DNA of 64,000 bases. Source: Aureimonas glaciei (GTDB lineage Bacteria; Pseudomonadota; Alphaproteobacteria; Rhizobiales; Rhizobiaceae). The stretch covers positions 434,001 through 498,000 of the forward strand of contig NZ_BMJJ01000003.1 of NCBI RefSeq assembly GCF_014643375.1. Direction: 5' to 3'. The notes under the pieces were generated by a model. It was not told the origin of the DNA and ran no database searches. It saw nothing but the letters and a program-made list of their open reading frames with translations. The position numbers and the translations under genes were made by a program. How positions within the stretch are numbered: the first letter of the stretch is position 1; every line of letters starts with the position of its first letter. Below are positions 1 through 8,040 of this stretch, one piece after another.

Positions 1-581
1 TTGGGCTGGATGATGAGATGGTAGTCGGAGAGAAGCAGCGGCAGGTCGGCATTGCCTTCGGCGAGGGTGATCACAAGATCGCCGCCCTCGACCTTGAAGT
101 CGCTGATCGACTTCATGACGCCGAGCGCGCCGGATTCGGACTTCTCGTCGGTGTGACGCTTCAGTGTCTGGAGCACGTCCTCGACGGTCATTTCCTTGCC
201 GTTGTGGAACTGCACGCCCTTGCGGATCTTGAACGTCCAGATCTTGGCGTCGGGCGAGGATTCCCAGGATTCGGCGAGCGCGGCGACGGGCTGGCCGGTC
301 AGCGGATCGCTTTCGACGAGCATGTCGCCCCAGTTGCGGCCGACCACGAAGAGCACCTGCGACAGGTATTTGGCGGGATCGAGCACGTCCGTGGCGGCGC
401 CGCCCTCGAGGCCGAGCTTCAGATGACCGCCCTTCACGGGCTCCGCCGCGGCAGCGCTGGTGGCAAACATCGAACCCGCGGCCGACAGGCTGACGCCCGC
501 GGCAAGCGCGCGGCCCATGAAGTCACGCCGGTTCATGCCGCGGGTCACCTGGTTGCCCAGATATTTCAGATAATCGCTCAT
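1..581 (-). CDS. ABC transporter substrate-binding protein, oligopeptide/dipeptide type (partial, 3' end outside window)
   Basis: Only the first 193 codons are in the window. The start ATG (579-581) has a GGAG ribosome site seven bases upstream. The N-terminus carries a twin-arginine signal (Arg18-Arg19 in NRRDFMG) followed by a hydrophobic stretch and an Ala-rich cleavage region near residue 45, so the protein is probably exported folded by Tat. The mature part shows the family-5 solute-binding pattern: a VGRNWGDML segment, an LAESWE segment and a FKIRKGVQFHNGK segment typical of DppA/OppA-like proteins. It would deliver a peptide-like or opine-like ligand to an ABC permease encoded further left. 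The ligand cannot be told from this fragment. The neighbouring carnitine genes might suggest a related substrate, but that is only proximity. Confidence 0.85.
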   Translation of the reverse strand, partial: MSDYLKYLGNQVTRGMNRRDFMGRALAAGVSLSAAGSMFATSAAAAEPVKGGHLKLGLEGGAATDVLDPAKYLSQVLFVVGRNWGDMLVESDPLTGQPVAALAESWESSPDAKIWTFKIRKGVQFHNGKEMTVEDVLQTLKRHTDEKSESGALGVMKSISDFKVEGGDLVITLAEGNADLPLLLSDYHLIIQP

Positions 582-878
582 CGTCGTCTCCGTTTGTCGG
601 CGGTTTTTGGAAAGGCCGCTGGAAGCGGCCGAGATGCCAGGATCCGCGGCTGACACCGTCAGGACCGCCAAGATACAAGCTATCGACGGTCAAGGGCAGC
701 AAGTTGTCAAAGTGCGACATTGCTTGTCGTGTCTGTGCGGTATCTGTCTACATTGAATACCGGAAGCAAAGGAAAAGAATATCTGCCAAAATATTCATCG
801 CGCTATGCAAATAATACGTTCACTTCGACGGGCGGTCTGCTTGGAGACTGCCGGCGCCGAAGGGCAACGCCACGATTT
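582..878. other. Intergenic region upstream of the ABC binding protein
   Basis: About 300 bases without a convincing gene. The right half (roughly 740-830) is clearly more AT-rich than its surroundings and probably holds the leftward promoter of the substrate-binding protein operon. It also follows the 3' end of the cdhR-like gene. Open frames here are short and lack family resemblance. Confidence 0.5.
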
Positions 879-1865
879 CTACAACCCGCGGTGAGCTTTG
901 CGGGCTTGGCTCGGGCTTGTGCCGTAGCGGTGCCGAAAAGCTCTGGCGAAGGCCGAGGCGGACTGAAATCCGCAATTTGTCGCAACAGACGTCATATTGT
1001 CGCGACTTTCAAGCACCAATCGCCGCGCCGCCTCCAGCCGCATGCCGCGCACGAAATCCTGCGGCGACTGCCCGACATGGGAAACGAACAGCGTTTCCAG
1101 TGTCCTGCGGCTGATGCCAAGGCGCGCTGAAAGGGCTGAAATAGTCTGTGGTTCGTCAATCTGGCTTTCGATCAGGCGGATGGCCGCCGCCAGTCTCGGC
1201 TCGAACCAATCGAGCCGGCCGAGCGACAGGCTCGGCTGGGGATCCTCTCCGGCATGCGCCCGCTCGTAGATGAACACGCTGGCGACGCTGAGCGCCAGGC
1301 CGTAGCCCTGCCGCAGCCGGATCAGGTCCAGCATCATGTCGAGCGTCGGCGAGGCGCCGCCGCTGGTGAAGCGATCGCCGTCGACGACATAGCGGCTGGA
1401 AGACACGTCGATGTCGGGAAAGCTGTCGGAAAAGCTTGCCAGATCCTCCCAGTGCGTCGTGGCGCGGCGGCCGGCGAGAACGCCCGCCATGGCGAGGACG
1501 AAGGCGCCGGATTCGACGCCGCCCAGCGGCAGCCGCCGCCGCGCGCACTGCCGCAGCCCCTTCATGACGGAAGGTCCGGCGTGCCGGGCGACGTTGAAGG
1601 CCGCCACGACGACGAGGGTGTCGCTGGTGGTCTGGGGCTCGAACGCCCCGTCCACCGCGATCTGGAGCCCGCTCGAGGTCAGCACCATGGCGCCGTCGGA
1701 CGACAGCACCCGCCAGCGGTAGAGGGTGCGGCCGGATACGCGGTTCGCCGCCCGCAGCGGCTCCACCGCCGAGGCGAAGGAGAGGAGCGAGAACTCGGGC
1801 AGGAGCAGGAAGTCGATCGACAGGACGTCGTCGCTGGCCGCGAAGATTTGAGAGCGCATGCGCAT
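879..1865 (-). CDS. cdhR: GlxA/CdhR-type AraC-family transcriptional regulator (carnitine catabolism)
   Basis: A 328-residue regulator. Residues about 15-190 form a DJ-1/PfpI (class I glutamine amidotransferase-like) domain, and about 225-320 form an AraC-type double helix-turn-helix ([16 protein letters not shown], then [16 protein letters not shown]). This architecture is that of GbdR, ArgR and CdhR, which sense nitrogenous small molecules. It is divergent, with an 89-base gap, from genes for dehydrocarnitine cleavage and carnitine dehydrogenase, matching the Pseudomonas cdhR-cdhABC arrangement, so it most likely activates them in response to carnitine. An inverted repeat in the gap is a candidate binding site. 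The family is certain; the carnitine role is inferred from context. Confidence 0.85.
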   Translation of the reverse strand: MRMRSQIFAASDDVLSIDFLLLPEFSLLSFASAVEPLRAANRVSGRTLYRWRVLSSDGAMVLTSSGLQIAVDGAFEPQTTSDTLVVVAAFNVARHAGPSVMKGLRQCARRRLPLGGVESGAFVLAMAGVLAGRRATTHWEDLASFSDSFPDIDVSSSRYVVDGDRFTSGGASPTLDMMLDLIRLRQGYGLALSVASVFIYERAHAGEDPQPSLSLGRLDWFEPRLAAAIRLIESQIDEPQTISALSARLGISRRTLETLFVSHVGQSPQDFVRGMRLEAARRLVLESRDNMTSVATNCGFQSASAFARAFRHRYGTSPSQARKAHRGL

Positions 1866-1877
1866 CCGGTATCATCT

Positions 1878-1899
1878 TCTGCGCAAAATGTATCGCAGA
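1878..1899. promoter_or_regulatory. Inverted repeat TCTGCG-N10-CGCAGA, candidate CdhR operator
   Basis: A perfect 6+6 inverted repeat with a 10-base AT-rich spacer lies in the 89-base gap between divergent cdhR and cdhC. It begins 13 bases from the cdhR start and ends 55 bases before the cdhC start. The position and symmetry suit a dimeric AraC/GlxA-type regulator controlling both directions. No consensus for this family in this organism is available to me. Confidence 0.45.
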
Positions 1900-1954
1900 G
1901 CGGCGCGGCTTTGGCCATTCTTACGGTCTGGACCCAGCCTTGGAAGGACACGAC

Positions 1955-2860
1955 ATGGCGCTTGGCATGAACCGCGACGTCTTCATCACCTGCGCCGTCA
2001 CCGGGGCGGGCGACACCGCCGGCCGCTCCGCCAAGGTGCCGGTGACGCCCGAAGAGATCGCCGCGGCCTCGATCGAGGCGGCCGAGGCGGGCGCCGCGGT
2101 CGCCCATATCCATGTCCGCGATCCCGTGACCAAACAGGGCTCGCGCGACCTCGCCCTCTACCGCGAGACGGTGCGCCTCATCCGCGCCTCGGGCGTCGAC
2201 GTCATCCTCAACCTCACCGCCGGCATGGGCGGCGACCTGACGCTCGGCTCGGTCGAGGCGCCACTGCCGCCGTCCGCCGTCGGCACCGACATGGTCGGCG
2301 CGACTGAGCGGCTCGCCCATGTCGCCGAGCTCCTGCCGGAGATCTGCACGCTCGACTGCGGCACGATGAATTTCGGCGAGGGCGACTATGTCATGACCAA
2401 TACGCCGGCCATGCTGAAGGCGATGGCGGCGCAGATAAAGGCGCTGGGCGTGCGGCCCGAAATCGAGATCTTCGACACCGGCCATCTCGTGCTGGCGCAG
2501 TGGCTGGAGAAACAGGGCCTGCTCGACGGCCCGGTGCTGGTGCAGCTGTGCATGGGCATTCCCTGGGGCGCGCCGGACGACATCGGCACGCTCATGGCCA
2601 TGGTCAACAACCTGCCAAAAGACTGGATCTTCTCGGCCTTCTCGATCGGCCGCAACCAGCTGCCCTATGCAGCGCTCGCAGCGCTCGCCGGCGGCAATGT
2701 CCGCGTCGGGCTCGAGGACAATCTCTGGCTCGGCAAGGGCGTGCTGGCCTCGAACGGTGATCTCGTCGCCGCGGCGAAGACGACGCTGACTTCGATGGGC
2801 GCGAAGGTTCTCACTGCCGCGGAGACGCGGGAGAAGCTGCAACTCAAGAAGCGGGTCTAG
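1955..2860 (+). CDS. cdhC: 3-dehydrocarnitine cleavage enzyme, BKACE (beta-keto acid cleavage) family
   Basis: A 301-residue BKACE/DUF849 enzyme, which condenses a beta-keto acid with acetyl-CoA and splits it. For dehydrocarnitine the products are betainyl-CoA and acetoacetate. Family marks seen are [10 protein letters not shown] at the N-terminus, the zinc-binding HIHVRDP segment and the C-terminal GLEDNLW segment. I place the start at the ATG at 1955, which has GGAAGGA six bases upstream; an in-frame TTG at 1940 overlaps that ribosome site and is less likely. Four bases separate it from the downstream carnitine dehydrogenase fusion, so the two are cotranscribed. The reaction is assigned by context, because BKACE substrates vary. 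Confidence 0.87.
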   Translation: MALGMNRDVFITCAVTGAGDTAGRSAKVPVTPEEIAAASIEAAEAGAAVAHIHVRDPVTKQGSRDLALYRETVRLIRASGVDVILNLTAGMGGDLTLGSVEAPLPPSAVGTDMVGATERLAHVAELLPEICTLDCGTMNFGEGDYVMTNTPAMLKAMAAQIKALGVRPEIEIFDTGHLVLAQWLEKQGLLDGPVLVQLCMGIPWGAPDDIGTLMAMVNNLPKDWIFSAFSIGRNQLPYAALAALAGGNVRVGLEDNLWLGKGVLASNGDLVAAAKTTLTSMGAKVLTAAETREKLQLKKRV

Positions 2861-2864
2861 GCTT

Positions 2865-4352
2865 ATGACCGGAATCAGAAAAGTCGCCGTCATCGGCGGC
2901 GGCGTCATCGGCGGCGGCTGGGTGGCGCGCTTTGCCCAGAACGGGCTCGACGTCGCGGTCTACGACCCGGACCCGCAAGCCGAGCGCAAGCTCGCCGGCC
3001 TGATGGAAAATGCCGCGCACGCCTTCGCGGCGCTCATCCCGGGCGACAGGCCGGTCTTCGGTAAGGTCACCTTCGTTTCCTCCATGAGGGAAGCGGTCGA
3101 GGACGCGGATCTGATTCAGGAAAGCGCGCCCGAGCAGCTCGCTCTGAAGCAGAAGATCCTCGCCGAGATCGACGCGCATGCCCGCGCCGACGCGCTCGTC
3201 GCCTCTTCGACCTCGGGTCTTCTGCCGAGCGACCTGCAGCAGGCGATGCGGCGGCCGGAGCGATTGTTCGTCGCCCACCCGTTCAATCCGGTCTATCTCG
3301 TGCCGCTCGTCGAGCTCGTCGCGGGTAACGCCACGGCGCCCGAGACGATCGAGACCGCGAAAGCCTTCTACGCCGCGCTCGGGATGAAGCCCCTGCACGT
3401 GCGCAAGGAGATCGACGCCTTCATCGGCGACCGGCTGCTCGAAGCGCTCTGGCGCGAGGCGCTGTGGCTAGTCAACGACGATGTCGCCACCGCCGAGGAG
3501 ATCGACGACGTCATCCGCTATTCCTTCGGCCTGCGCTGGGCGCAGATGGGGATTTTCCAGGTCTACCGCATCGCCGGCGGCGAGGCCGGCATGCGCCACT
3601 TCATGGCGCAGTTCGGCCCCTGCCTGAAATGGCCGTGGACGAAACTGATGGACGTGCCGGATCTCACCGACGCGCTCGTCGACAAGATCTCCGACCAGTC
3701 CGACGCGCAGGCGGACGGCCTTTCGATCCGCGACCTCGAGCGCATCCGCGACGACAATCTCGTCGCCATCATGCGCGCGCTCGCCGGCCAGGCCGGCGGC
3801 GCCGGCTGGGGCGCGGGCGAGCTGCTCAATACTTATGAGGCCAGCCTTGCCGTCACGCCGTTGCCGAAGGCGGCGCCGGACATCACCCGGCCGCTCGACC
3901 TGCACACGGCGACGGTCCTGCCGGAATGGGCCGACTACAACGGCCACATGACCGAATATCGCTACCTCCAGGTGCTGGGCGACGCCACCGACGCGCTGCT
4001 CGCTCTGATCGGCCTCGATGCAGAAATGCTCGCCTCGGGCCGCAGCTTCTACACCGTCGAGAGCCATCTGCGACATCTCGCCGAGGGCAAGGTCGGTGAC
4101 AAGCTGACGGTGTCGACGCAGGTGCTCTCCAGCGACGGCAAGCGGCTGCGGATTTTCCACACGATCACGAACGACACCACCGGCGATGTGGTGGCAACGG
4201 GCGAGCACATGCTGCTGCATGTCGACACGACCAGCGGCAAGGCCGTGACCGCCGAGCCGGCGCTTGGCGAGACGATGGCGAAGCTGGCGGCGGCGCATGC
4301 GGGGCTCGCCGTGCCGGACGCGGCCGGACGGGCGGTCGGCCAGCCGCGCTGA
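2865..4352 (+). CDS. cdhA: Carnitine 3-dehydrogenase fused to betainyl-CoA thioesterase
   Basis: A 495-residue two-domain enzyme. Residues 1-330 are a 3-hydroxyacyl-CoA-dehydrogenase-type fold with a Rossmann motif (VIGGGVIGGGWVARF) and the HPFNPVYLVPLVE segment; this part would oxidise L-carnitine to 3-dehydrocarnitine with NAD+. Residues about 345-475 are a hotdog thioesterase (EWADYNGHMTEYRYL, then a SHLRHLAEGKVGD segment) expected to hydrolyse betainyl-CoA to glycine betaine, the separate CdhB of Pseudomonas. Together with the upstream cleavage enzyme this gives carnitine to betaine plus acetoacetate in one transcript. Fused versions occur in other alphaproteobacteria. Substrates are inferred from family and context. 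Confidence 0.87.
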   Translation: MTGIRKVAVIGGGVIGGGWVARFAQNGLDVAVYDPDPQAERKLAGLMENAAHAFAALIPGDRPVFGKVTFVSSMREAVEDADLIQESAPEQLALKQKILAEIDAHARADALVASSTSGLLPSDLQQAMRRPERLFVAHPFNPVYLVPLVELVAGNATAPETIETAKAFYAALGMKPLHVRKEIDAFIGDRLLEALWREALWLVNDDVATAEEIDDVIRYSFGLRWAQMGIFQVYRIAGGEAGMRHFMAQFGPCLKWPWTKLMDVPDLTDALVDKISDQSDAQADGLSIRDLERIRDDNLVAIMRALAGQAGGAGWGAGELLNTYEASLAVTPLPKAAPDITRPLDLHTATVLPEWADYNGHMTEYRYLQVLGDATDALLALIGLDAEMLASGRSFYTVESHLRHLAEGKVGDKLTVSTQVLSSDGKRLRIFHTITNDTTGDVVATGEHMLLHVDTTSGKAVTAEPALGETMAKLAAAHAGLAVPDAAGRAVGQPR

Positions 4353-4380
4353 GCCCCGATCCGTGAAGGGGGAGCGCAGC

Positions 4381-4407
4381 CGGAGGATGCGCAGGCGGCA
4401 TCCTCCG
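4381..4407 (+). terminator. Hairpin downstream of the carnitine operon
   Basis: A perfect 10-bp stem (CGGAGGATGC / GCATCCTCCG) with a seven-base loop starts 28 bases after the dehydrogenase-thioesterase stop codon. There is no T-run, so intrinsic termination is unproven, but the position suits a transcript end. Confidence 0.45.
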
Positions 4408-4534
4408 CAGGGATCGCTCTCGGTCACGGCATGACCTGGACAATGCGCCGCAGCTCGCCGCTGTTGCCCTCAGCCATTCCAGGCGCAGGTCATGAAGGTC
4501 GCGCGGGATCACCCGCCGGTGTCGCACCCGAAAG

Positions 4535-5923
4535 GTGATCGCCTTGGCGCCTCGCTTCCCGCCGTCCGACGGCTCGTCCGTTCCCAGCCGCCGCCTGTCG
4601 CGCCTTGCGCGGCTGGGAGGCATGGCGGCCGGCGTCGCCGGTGGCATGCTTCTGGACGGCGCCAGCCGCTTTGCGCGCGGCGAACGGCCGCGTCTCGAAG
4701 ACCTTCTGATGACGCCCGCCAATGTCCTGAAGTTGACGGGGCAACTGGCGCATCTGCGCGGCGCCGCCATGAAGATGGGCCAGTTGATCTCGATGGAGGC
4801 CGGCGAGTTCCTGCCGCCCGAGCTCAGCGCCATCATGGCGCGCCTGCGCGCCGACGCCGAGCCCATGCCGCGCCACCAGATCCAAAGCGTGCTCGATCGC
4901 GCCTGGGGGCCGGGCTGGGCGTCGCGGTTCGAGACTTTCTCCTTCCGGCCGATCGCCGCGGCATCCATCGGGCAGGTTCACCGCGTCCTCACGAAGGACG
5001 GGCGCGATCTCGCCGTCAAGATCCAGTATCCCGGCATCCGCCGCAGCATCGACAGCGACGTCGACAATGTCGCGACGCTGCTGCGCCTGTCGGGCCTGGT
5101 CCCACGGCACCTCGACATTGGCCCGCTTCTTGGCGAAGCCAAGCGGCAGCTGCACGAAGAGGCAGACTATGCGAGGGAGGCGGACTGGCTGGAGCGCTTC
5201 GCGGCGCTGCTCGGCGACAACCCGGATTTTCTCCTCCCGGACGTGCACCGCGACCTGTCCGGCGACACCATCCTGGCCATGACCTATATCGCGAGCGTGC
5301 CGATCGAGACGCTGGAGCGCGCCCCGCAGGAGGAACGCGATCGGGCAGCTAGGCTCCTCCTGGACCTCGCCTTTCGCGAGCTGTTCGACTTCCAGCTGAT
5401 GCAGACCGATCCCAATCTCGCGAACTTCCGCTACCAGCCGGAGACGCGCCGGATCGTTCTGCTCGATTTCGGCGCCACGCGGGCCTTCAGCGCACCGTTC
5501 GCCGAGGCGTGTCGCGCGCTGGCCGCCGCTGGCCTCGCAGACGACCGGTCCGGCGTGCATGCGGCGCTGACCGCCATCGGCCTCATCGACGACACCGTTC
5601 CGCAGCGCCATCAGGACAAGGTCATGGCGATGTTCGACAGGGCGAAGGCGCCGCTGCTGCAATCCGACATCTTCGATTTCGGCGACACCCGGTTTCTGCA
5701 TGATCTCCGCGAGCAGGGAATGGACTTCGCCAGCGATCGTGACGGCTGGCGCCTGCCGCCCAACGACGCGCTGTTTCTCCAGCGCAAGTTCGGCGGAACC
5801 TATCTCCTGGCCTCGCGCCTGAAAGCACGCCTCGACGTGAAGGCGCTGCTGTCACCCTATCTGCGCCCCTCGGAAATGACCGCCGGCAACGGGGCGACCA
5901 TACGTTTTGGTGATGATTGTTGA
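4535..5923 (+). CDS. ABC1/AarF/UbiB-family atypical kinase
   Basis: A 462-residue protein with a GTG start. It has the ABC1 signature: KMGQLISMEAGEFLPPE (the KxGQ helix) near residue 88, AAASIGQVH and the ATP-lysine in AVKIQYPG, a catalytic-loop-like MQTDPNLANF, and LLDFGATRAF as the DFG-type metal site. Members such as UbiB and COQ8 support ubiquinone biosynthesis through ATP-dependent lipid handling; others have unknown roles. No C-terminal transmembrane pair typical of UbiB is obvious, so this is probably a paralogue and not the main UbiB. It lies 56 bases upstream of a type III polyketide synthase on the same strand, which may mean a role with a polyketide-derived lipid or quinone; this is inference. 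Confidence 0.85.
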   Translation: MIALAPRFPPSDGSSVPSRRLSRLARLGGMAAGVAGGMLLDGASRFARGERPRLEDLLMTPANVLKLTGQLAHLRGAAMKMGQLISMEAGEFLPPELSAIMARLRADAEPMPRHQIQSVLDRAWGPGWASRFETFSFRPIAAASIGQVHRVLTKDGRDLAVKIQYPGIRRSIDSDVDNVATLLRLSGLVPRHLDIGPLLGEAKRQLHEEADYAREADWLERFAALLGDNPDFLLPDVHRDLSGDTILAMTYIASVPIETLERAPQEERDRAARLLLDLAFRELFDFQLMQTDPNLANFRYQPETRRIVLLDFGATRAFSAPFAEACRALAAAGLADDRSGVHAALTAIGLIDDTVPQRHQDKVMAMFDRAKAPLLQSDIFDFGDTRFLHDLREQGMDFASDRDGWRLPPNDALFLQRKFGGTYLLASRLKARLDVKALLSPYLRPSEMTAGNGATIRFGDDC

Positions 5924-5929
5924 TAGGAC

Positions 5930-5941
5930 GCAAGCGCTTGC
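5930..5941. promoter_or_regulatory. Perfect 12-bp palindrome GCAAGCGCTTGC upstream of the polyketide synthase
   Basis: This self-complementary dodecamer lies in the 56-base gap between the kinase gene and the type III polyketide synthase, 38 bases before the synthase start. The AAGCGCTT core resembles LacI/GalR-type operators. It may be a repressor site giving the synthase its own control. There is no regulator gene next to it. Confidence 0.35.
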
Positions 5942-5979
5942 TAGGTTTCATTTGCAACCGGCACTGCCGATCTGCCTGA

Positions 5980-7071
5980 ATGGAAGCGAACCTGCGATTG
6001 TCCCATGCCTATCTGAACCGCGTTCGTTCGGCAGTCCCCGAGAACGAAGTGCATCGATACTTTCTCCGCTTCGCCGCCTCACAACTCTCCGAGGATCCCC
6101 GCCGCCAGACCGTGTTCAACCGGATGGCCGACAAGGGCGGGATCGAGCATCGCTATTCCTGCCTCGTGCCATCCGGCGATCCCGAAGGGGAGTGCCTGGA
6201 TGCCGGCAATCTCTACCGGCGCGGGGCCTTTCCCGGCACGGCCCGGCGGATGGAGATTTTCGAGGACCAGGCGCATCGGCTGGCGACGCGGGCCGTCGAG
6301 GCGCTGGACCTGGGCGACGAACGCAGCCGCATCACGCATCTGATCGTCGCGACCTGCACCGGCTTCTCGGCGCCCGGCATCGACCTCGAAATCGTCGCCC
6401 GCTGCGGCCTCGATCCCACCGTCGAGCGCACGCTGATCGGCTTCATGGGCTGCTATGCCGCGATCAACGGGCTGAAGCTCGCCCGCCACATCGTCCGCTC
6501 GGAGCCGGAGGCGCGGGTGCTCGTCGTCAACATCGAGCTCTGTACGCTGCATCTGCGCGAAACCAAGGATCTGGAGAAGCTTCTCTCCTTCTGTCTCTGG
6601 GGCGATGGCTGCACGGCGGCGCTGGTCACTGCCGATCCCGTCGGCCTGCGACTCGACGGCTTCAAGGCGCTGCTCGCCGCCGACACGGCCGATCTGATGA
6701 GCTGGAGCGTGCGCGACGACGGGTTCGACATGGTGCTCTCCGGCCGCGTGCCCCGCGCCATCGAGGAGACGCTGGGCGCGCACCGCGACGTCTTCCTGCG
6801 CGGGGCGGCGGTCGCGGACATCGATCTGTGGGCCGTCCATCCGGGCGGGCGCTCCGTGCTCGATTCCGTGGAACGGGCGCTGGACCTGCCGGCGGACGCC
6901 CTCGCGCCCTCGCGAAACGTGCTGCGCGACAAGGGCAACATGTCGTCGGCGACGGTGATGTTCGTGCTGGAAGACATGCTAGCCTCCGCCGAGACCGGCA
7001 TGCGCGGCTGCGGCATGGCCTTCGGCCCCGGCCTGACGGCCGAGACGATGCTGTTCGAGGCGGTCGGATGA
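5980..7071 (+). CDS. Type III polyketide synthase (chalcone/stilbene synthase-like)
   Basis: A 363-residue thiolase-fold enzyme with the Cys-His-Asn triad visible: Cys158 in GFMGCYAA, His287 in WAVHPGGRSVLD and Asn320 in GNMSSATV. The C-terminal GFGPGL-type loop is present as AFGPGLTAE. Bacterial members extend acyl-CoA or other starters with malonyl-CoA to make alkylresorcinols, alkylpyrones or similar phenolic lipids. The methyltransferase that follows overlaps by ATGA, so the product is probably methylated. In many alphaproteobacteria an FAD-dependent reductase completes this gene set; it is absent here. No strong ribosome site is seen ahead of the ATG. The product is unknown. Confidence 0.9.
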   Translation: MEANLRLSHAYLNRVRSAVPENEVHRYFLRFAASQLSEDPRRQTVFNRMADKGGIEHRYSCLVPSGDPEGECLDAGNLYRRGAFPGTARRMEIFEDQAHRLATRAVEALDLGDERSRITHLIVATCTGFSAPGIDLEIVARCGLDPTVERTLIGFMGCYAAINGLKLARHIVRSEPEARVLVVNIELCTLHLRETKDLEKLLSFCLWGDGCTAALVTADPVGLRLDGFKALLAADTADLMSWSVRDDGFDMVLSGRVPRAIEETLGAHRDVFLRGAAVADIDLWAVHPGGRSVLDSVERALDLPADALAPSRNVLRDKGNMSSATVMFVLEDMLASAETGMRGCGMAFGPGLTAETMLFEAVG

Positions 7072-7787
7072 GCTCGTCGCGCCTCGCCCGGCGCGAGGTT
7101 CTGCCGGAAATCCTCGACGACCTGGCCGAGGACGATCCGCGGGCGGTGGCCTCGCGCCGCGATCTGCGCCGGGTCAACGCGCTGATGTTCCAGACCAGCA
7201 TCGCCCGCGGCCTGCTGACGCGGCATCTGCCCGCGCCGCCGCGGCGGATCCTGGAGATCGGGGCAGGGGACGGCAGCTTCATGCTGGCGATCGCGAAGCG
7301 CCTGCAGGCGCGCTGGCCGGCGGTCGACCTCTTCCTCCTCGATCGCCAGAGCCTGGTGACGCCGGGCCGAATCGCCGAATTCGCCGCGCTGGGCTGGACC
7401 GTCCATGTCGTCGAGGCCGACATTTTCGCCTTTGCCGAGACATCAGCAAACGAGCGTTTCGACGCGATCACCACCAACCTCTTCCTGCATCACTTCGAGG
7501 ACGGGCCGCTCGGCGAGCTGCTCGCCTGCCTCGCGCCGATGGCGCCCGTCTTCCTCGCCACCGAGCCGCTTCGCGGTGCCTTTCCGCTGGTGGGCGCGCG
7601 TCTCCTCTGGGCGATCGGCGCCAATGACGTGACCCGGCACGATGCCGCCGTCAGCGTGCGCGCCGGCTTTGCCGGCACCGAGCTCTCCCGTCTCTGGCCG
7701 GCAGATTCGGGCCGCCGGCTGGAAGAGGGCCGCCGCGGGCTGTTCACCCACGCCTTCGCGGCGGTGACGGCGACCCAGCGGACCTGA
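7068..7787 (+). CDS. Class I SAM-dependent methyltransferase paired with the polyketide synthase
   Basis: A 239-residue protein whose ATG overlaps the synthase stop (ATGA), so translation is coupled. Motif I is ILEIGAGDGSFML near residue 60, followed by an acidic residue in the FLLDRQ strand and a NLFLHHF segment. This is a Rossmann-type methyltransferase of the kind commonly encoded beside bacterial type III polyketide synthases, where it O- or C-methylates the polyketide. It has no transmembrane segment. It ends the transcript; a GC-rich hairpin follows within ten bases. Confidence 0.85.
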   Translation: MSSSRLARREVLPEILDDLAEDDPRAVASRRDLRRVNALMFQTSIARGLLTRHLPAPPRRILEIGAGDGSFMLAIAKRLQARWPAVDLFLLDRQSLVTPGRIAEFAALGWTVHVVEADIFAFAETSANERFDAITTNLFLHHFEDGPLGELLACLAPMAPVFLATEPLRGAFPLVGARLLWAIGANDVTRHDAAVSVRAGFAGTELSRLWPADSGRRLEEGRRGLFTHAFAAVTATQRT

Positions 7788-7795
7788 GGGGAGGC

Positions 7796-7825
7796 GCAGC
7801 AGCGGCCGGCAGCCGCCGCTGCTGC
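7796..7825 (+). terminator. GC-rich hairpin after the methyltransferase gene
   Basis: The arms GCAGCAGCGGC and GCCGCTGCTGC form an 11-bp stem with an eight-base loop, eight bases after the stop codon. No T-run follows. It separates the polyketide genes from the FixK/FNR box and the cbb3 operon. Confidence 0.5.
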
Positions 7826-7937
7826 TGATCGCTCCCACCGCAGAGCCGCCCGCCGCGCCGGAAAGTCGCGTCGGTGGCCGGCAAGCCGCCGTGAAACGGC
7901 CGGCCGGTTGGTGCCCGCATTCTGACACATCCTTGCC

Positions 7938-7951
7938 TTGATCCAGATCAA
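7938..7951. promoter_or_regulatory. FixK/FNR (anaerobox) site upstream of ccoN
   Basis: TTGATCCAGATCAA is a perfect match to the FNR/FixK consensus TTGAT-N4-ATCAA. It is centred 96 bases before the ccoN ATG at 8041, an expected place for a class II activator site with a 50-base leader. It implies induction of the high-affinity oxidase under low oxygen. Confidence 0.88.
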
Positions 7952-8040
7952 GGCACGCCTCCTTGCCCCGCGCTACCCGAAGTCCCCACGAGCCGGCCTT
8001 TCCGGCACGGGGAACGTCAGACGCGACAGGGGGTCCAGGA

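Noticed and set aside
1254-1970. Long plus-strand frame opposite cdhR (238 codons) and its mirror on the minus strand
   Set aside because: It runs antisense to a clear AraC/GlxA regulator and has the Arg/His/Gly-rich composition of a shadow frame in high-GC DNA.
5907-7787. 626-codon frame joining the methyltransferase to upstream sequence
   Set aside because: Only the part from the ATG at 7068 is the methyltransferase; the earlier codons lie within the type III polyketide synthase in another frame.
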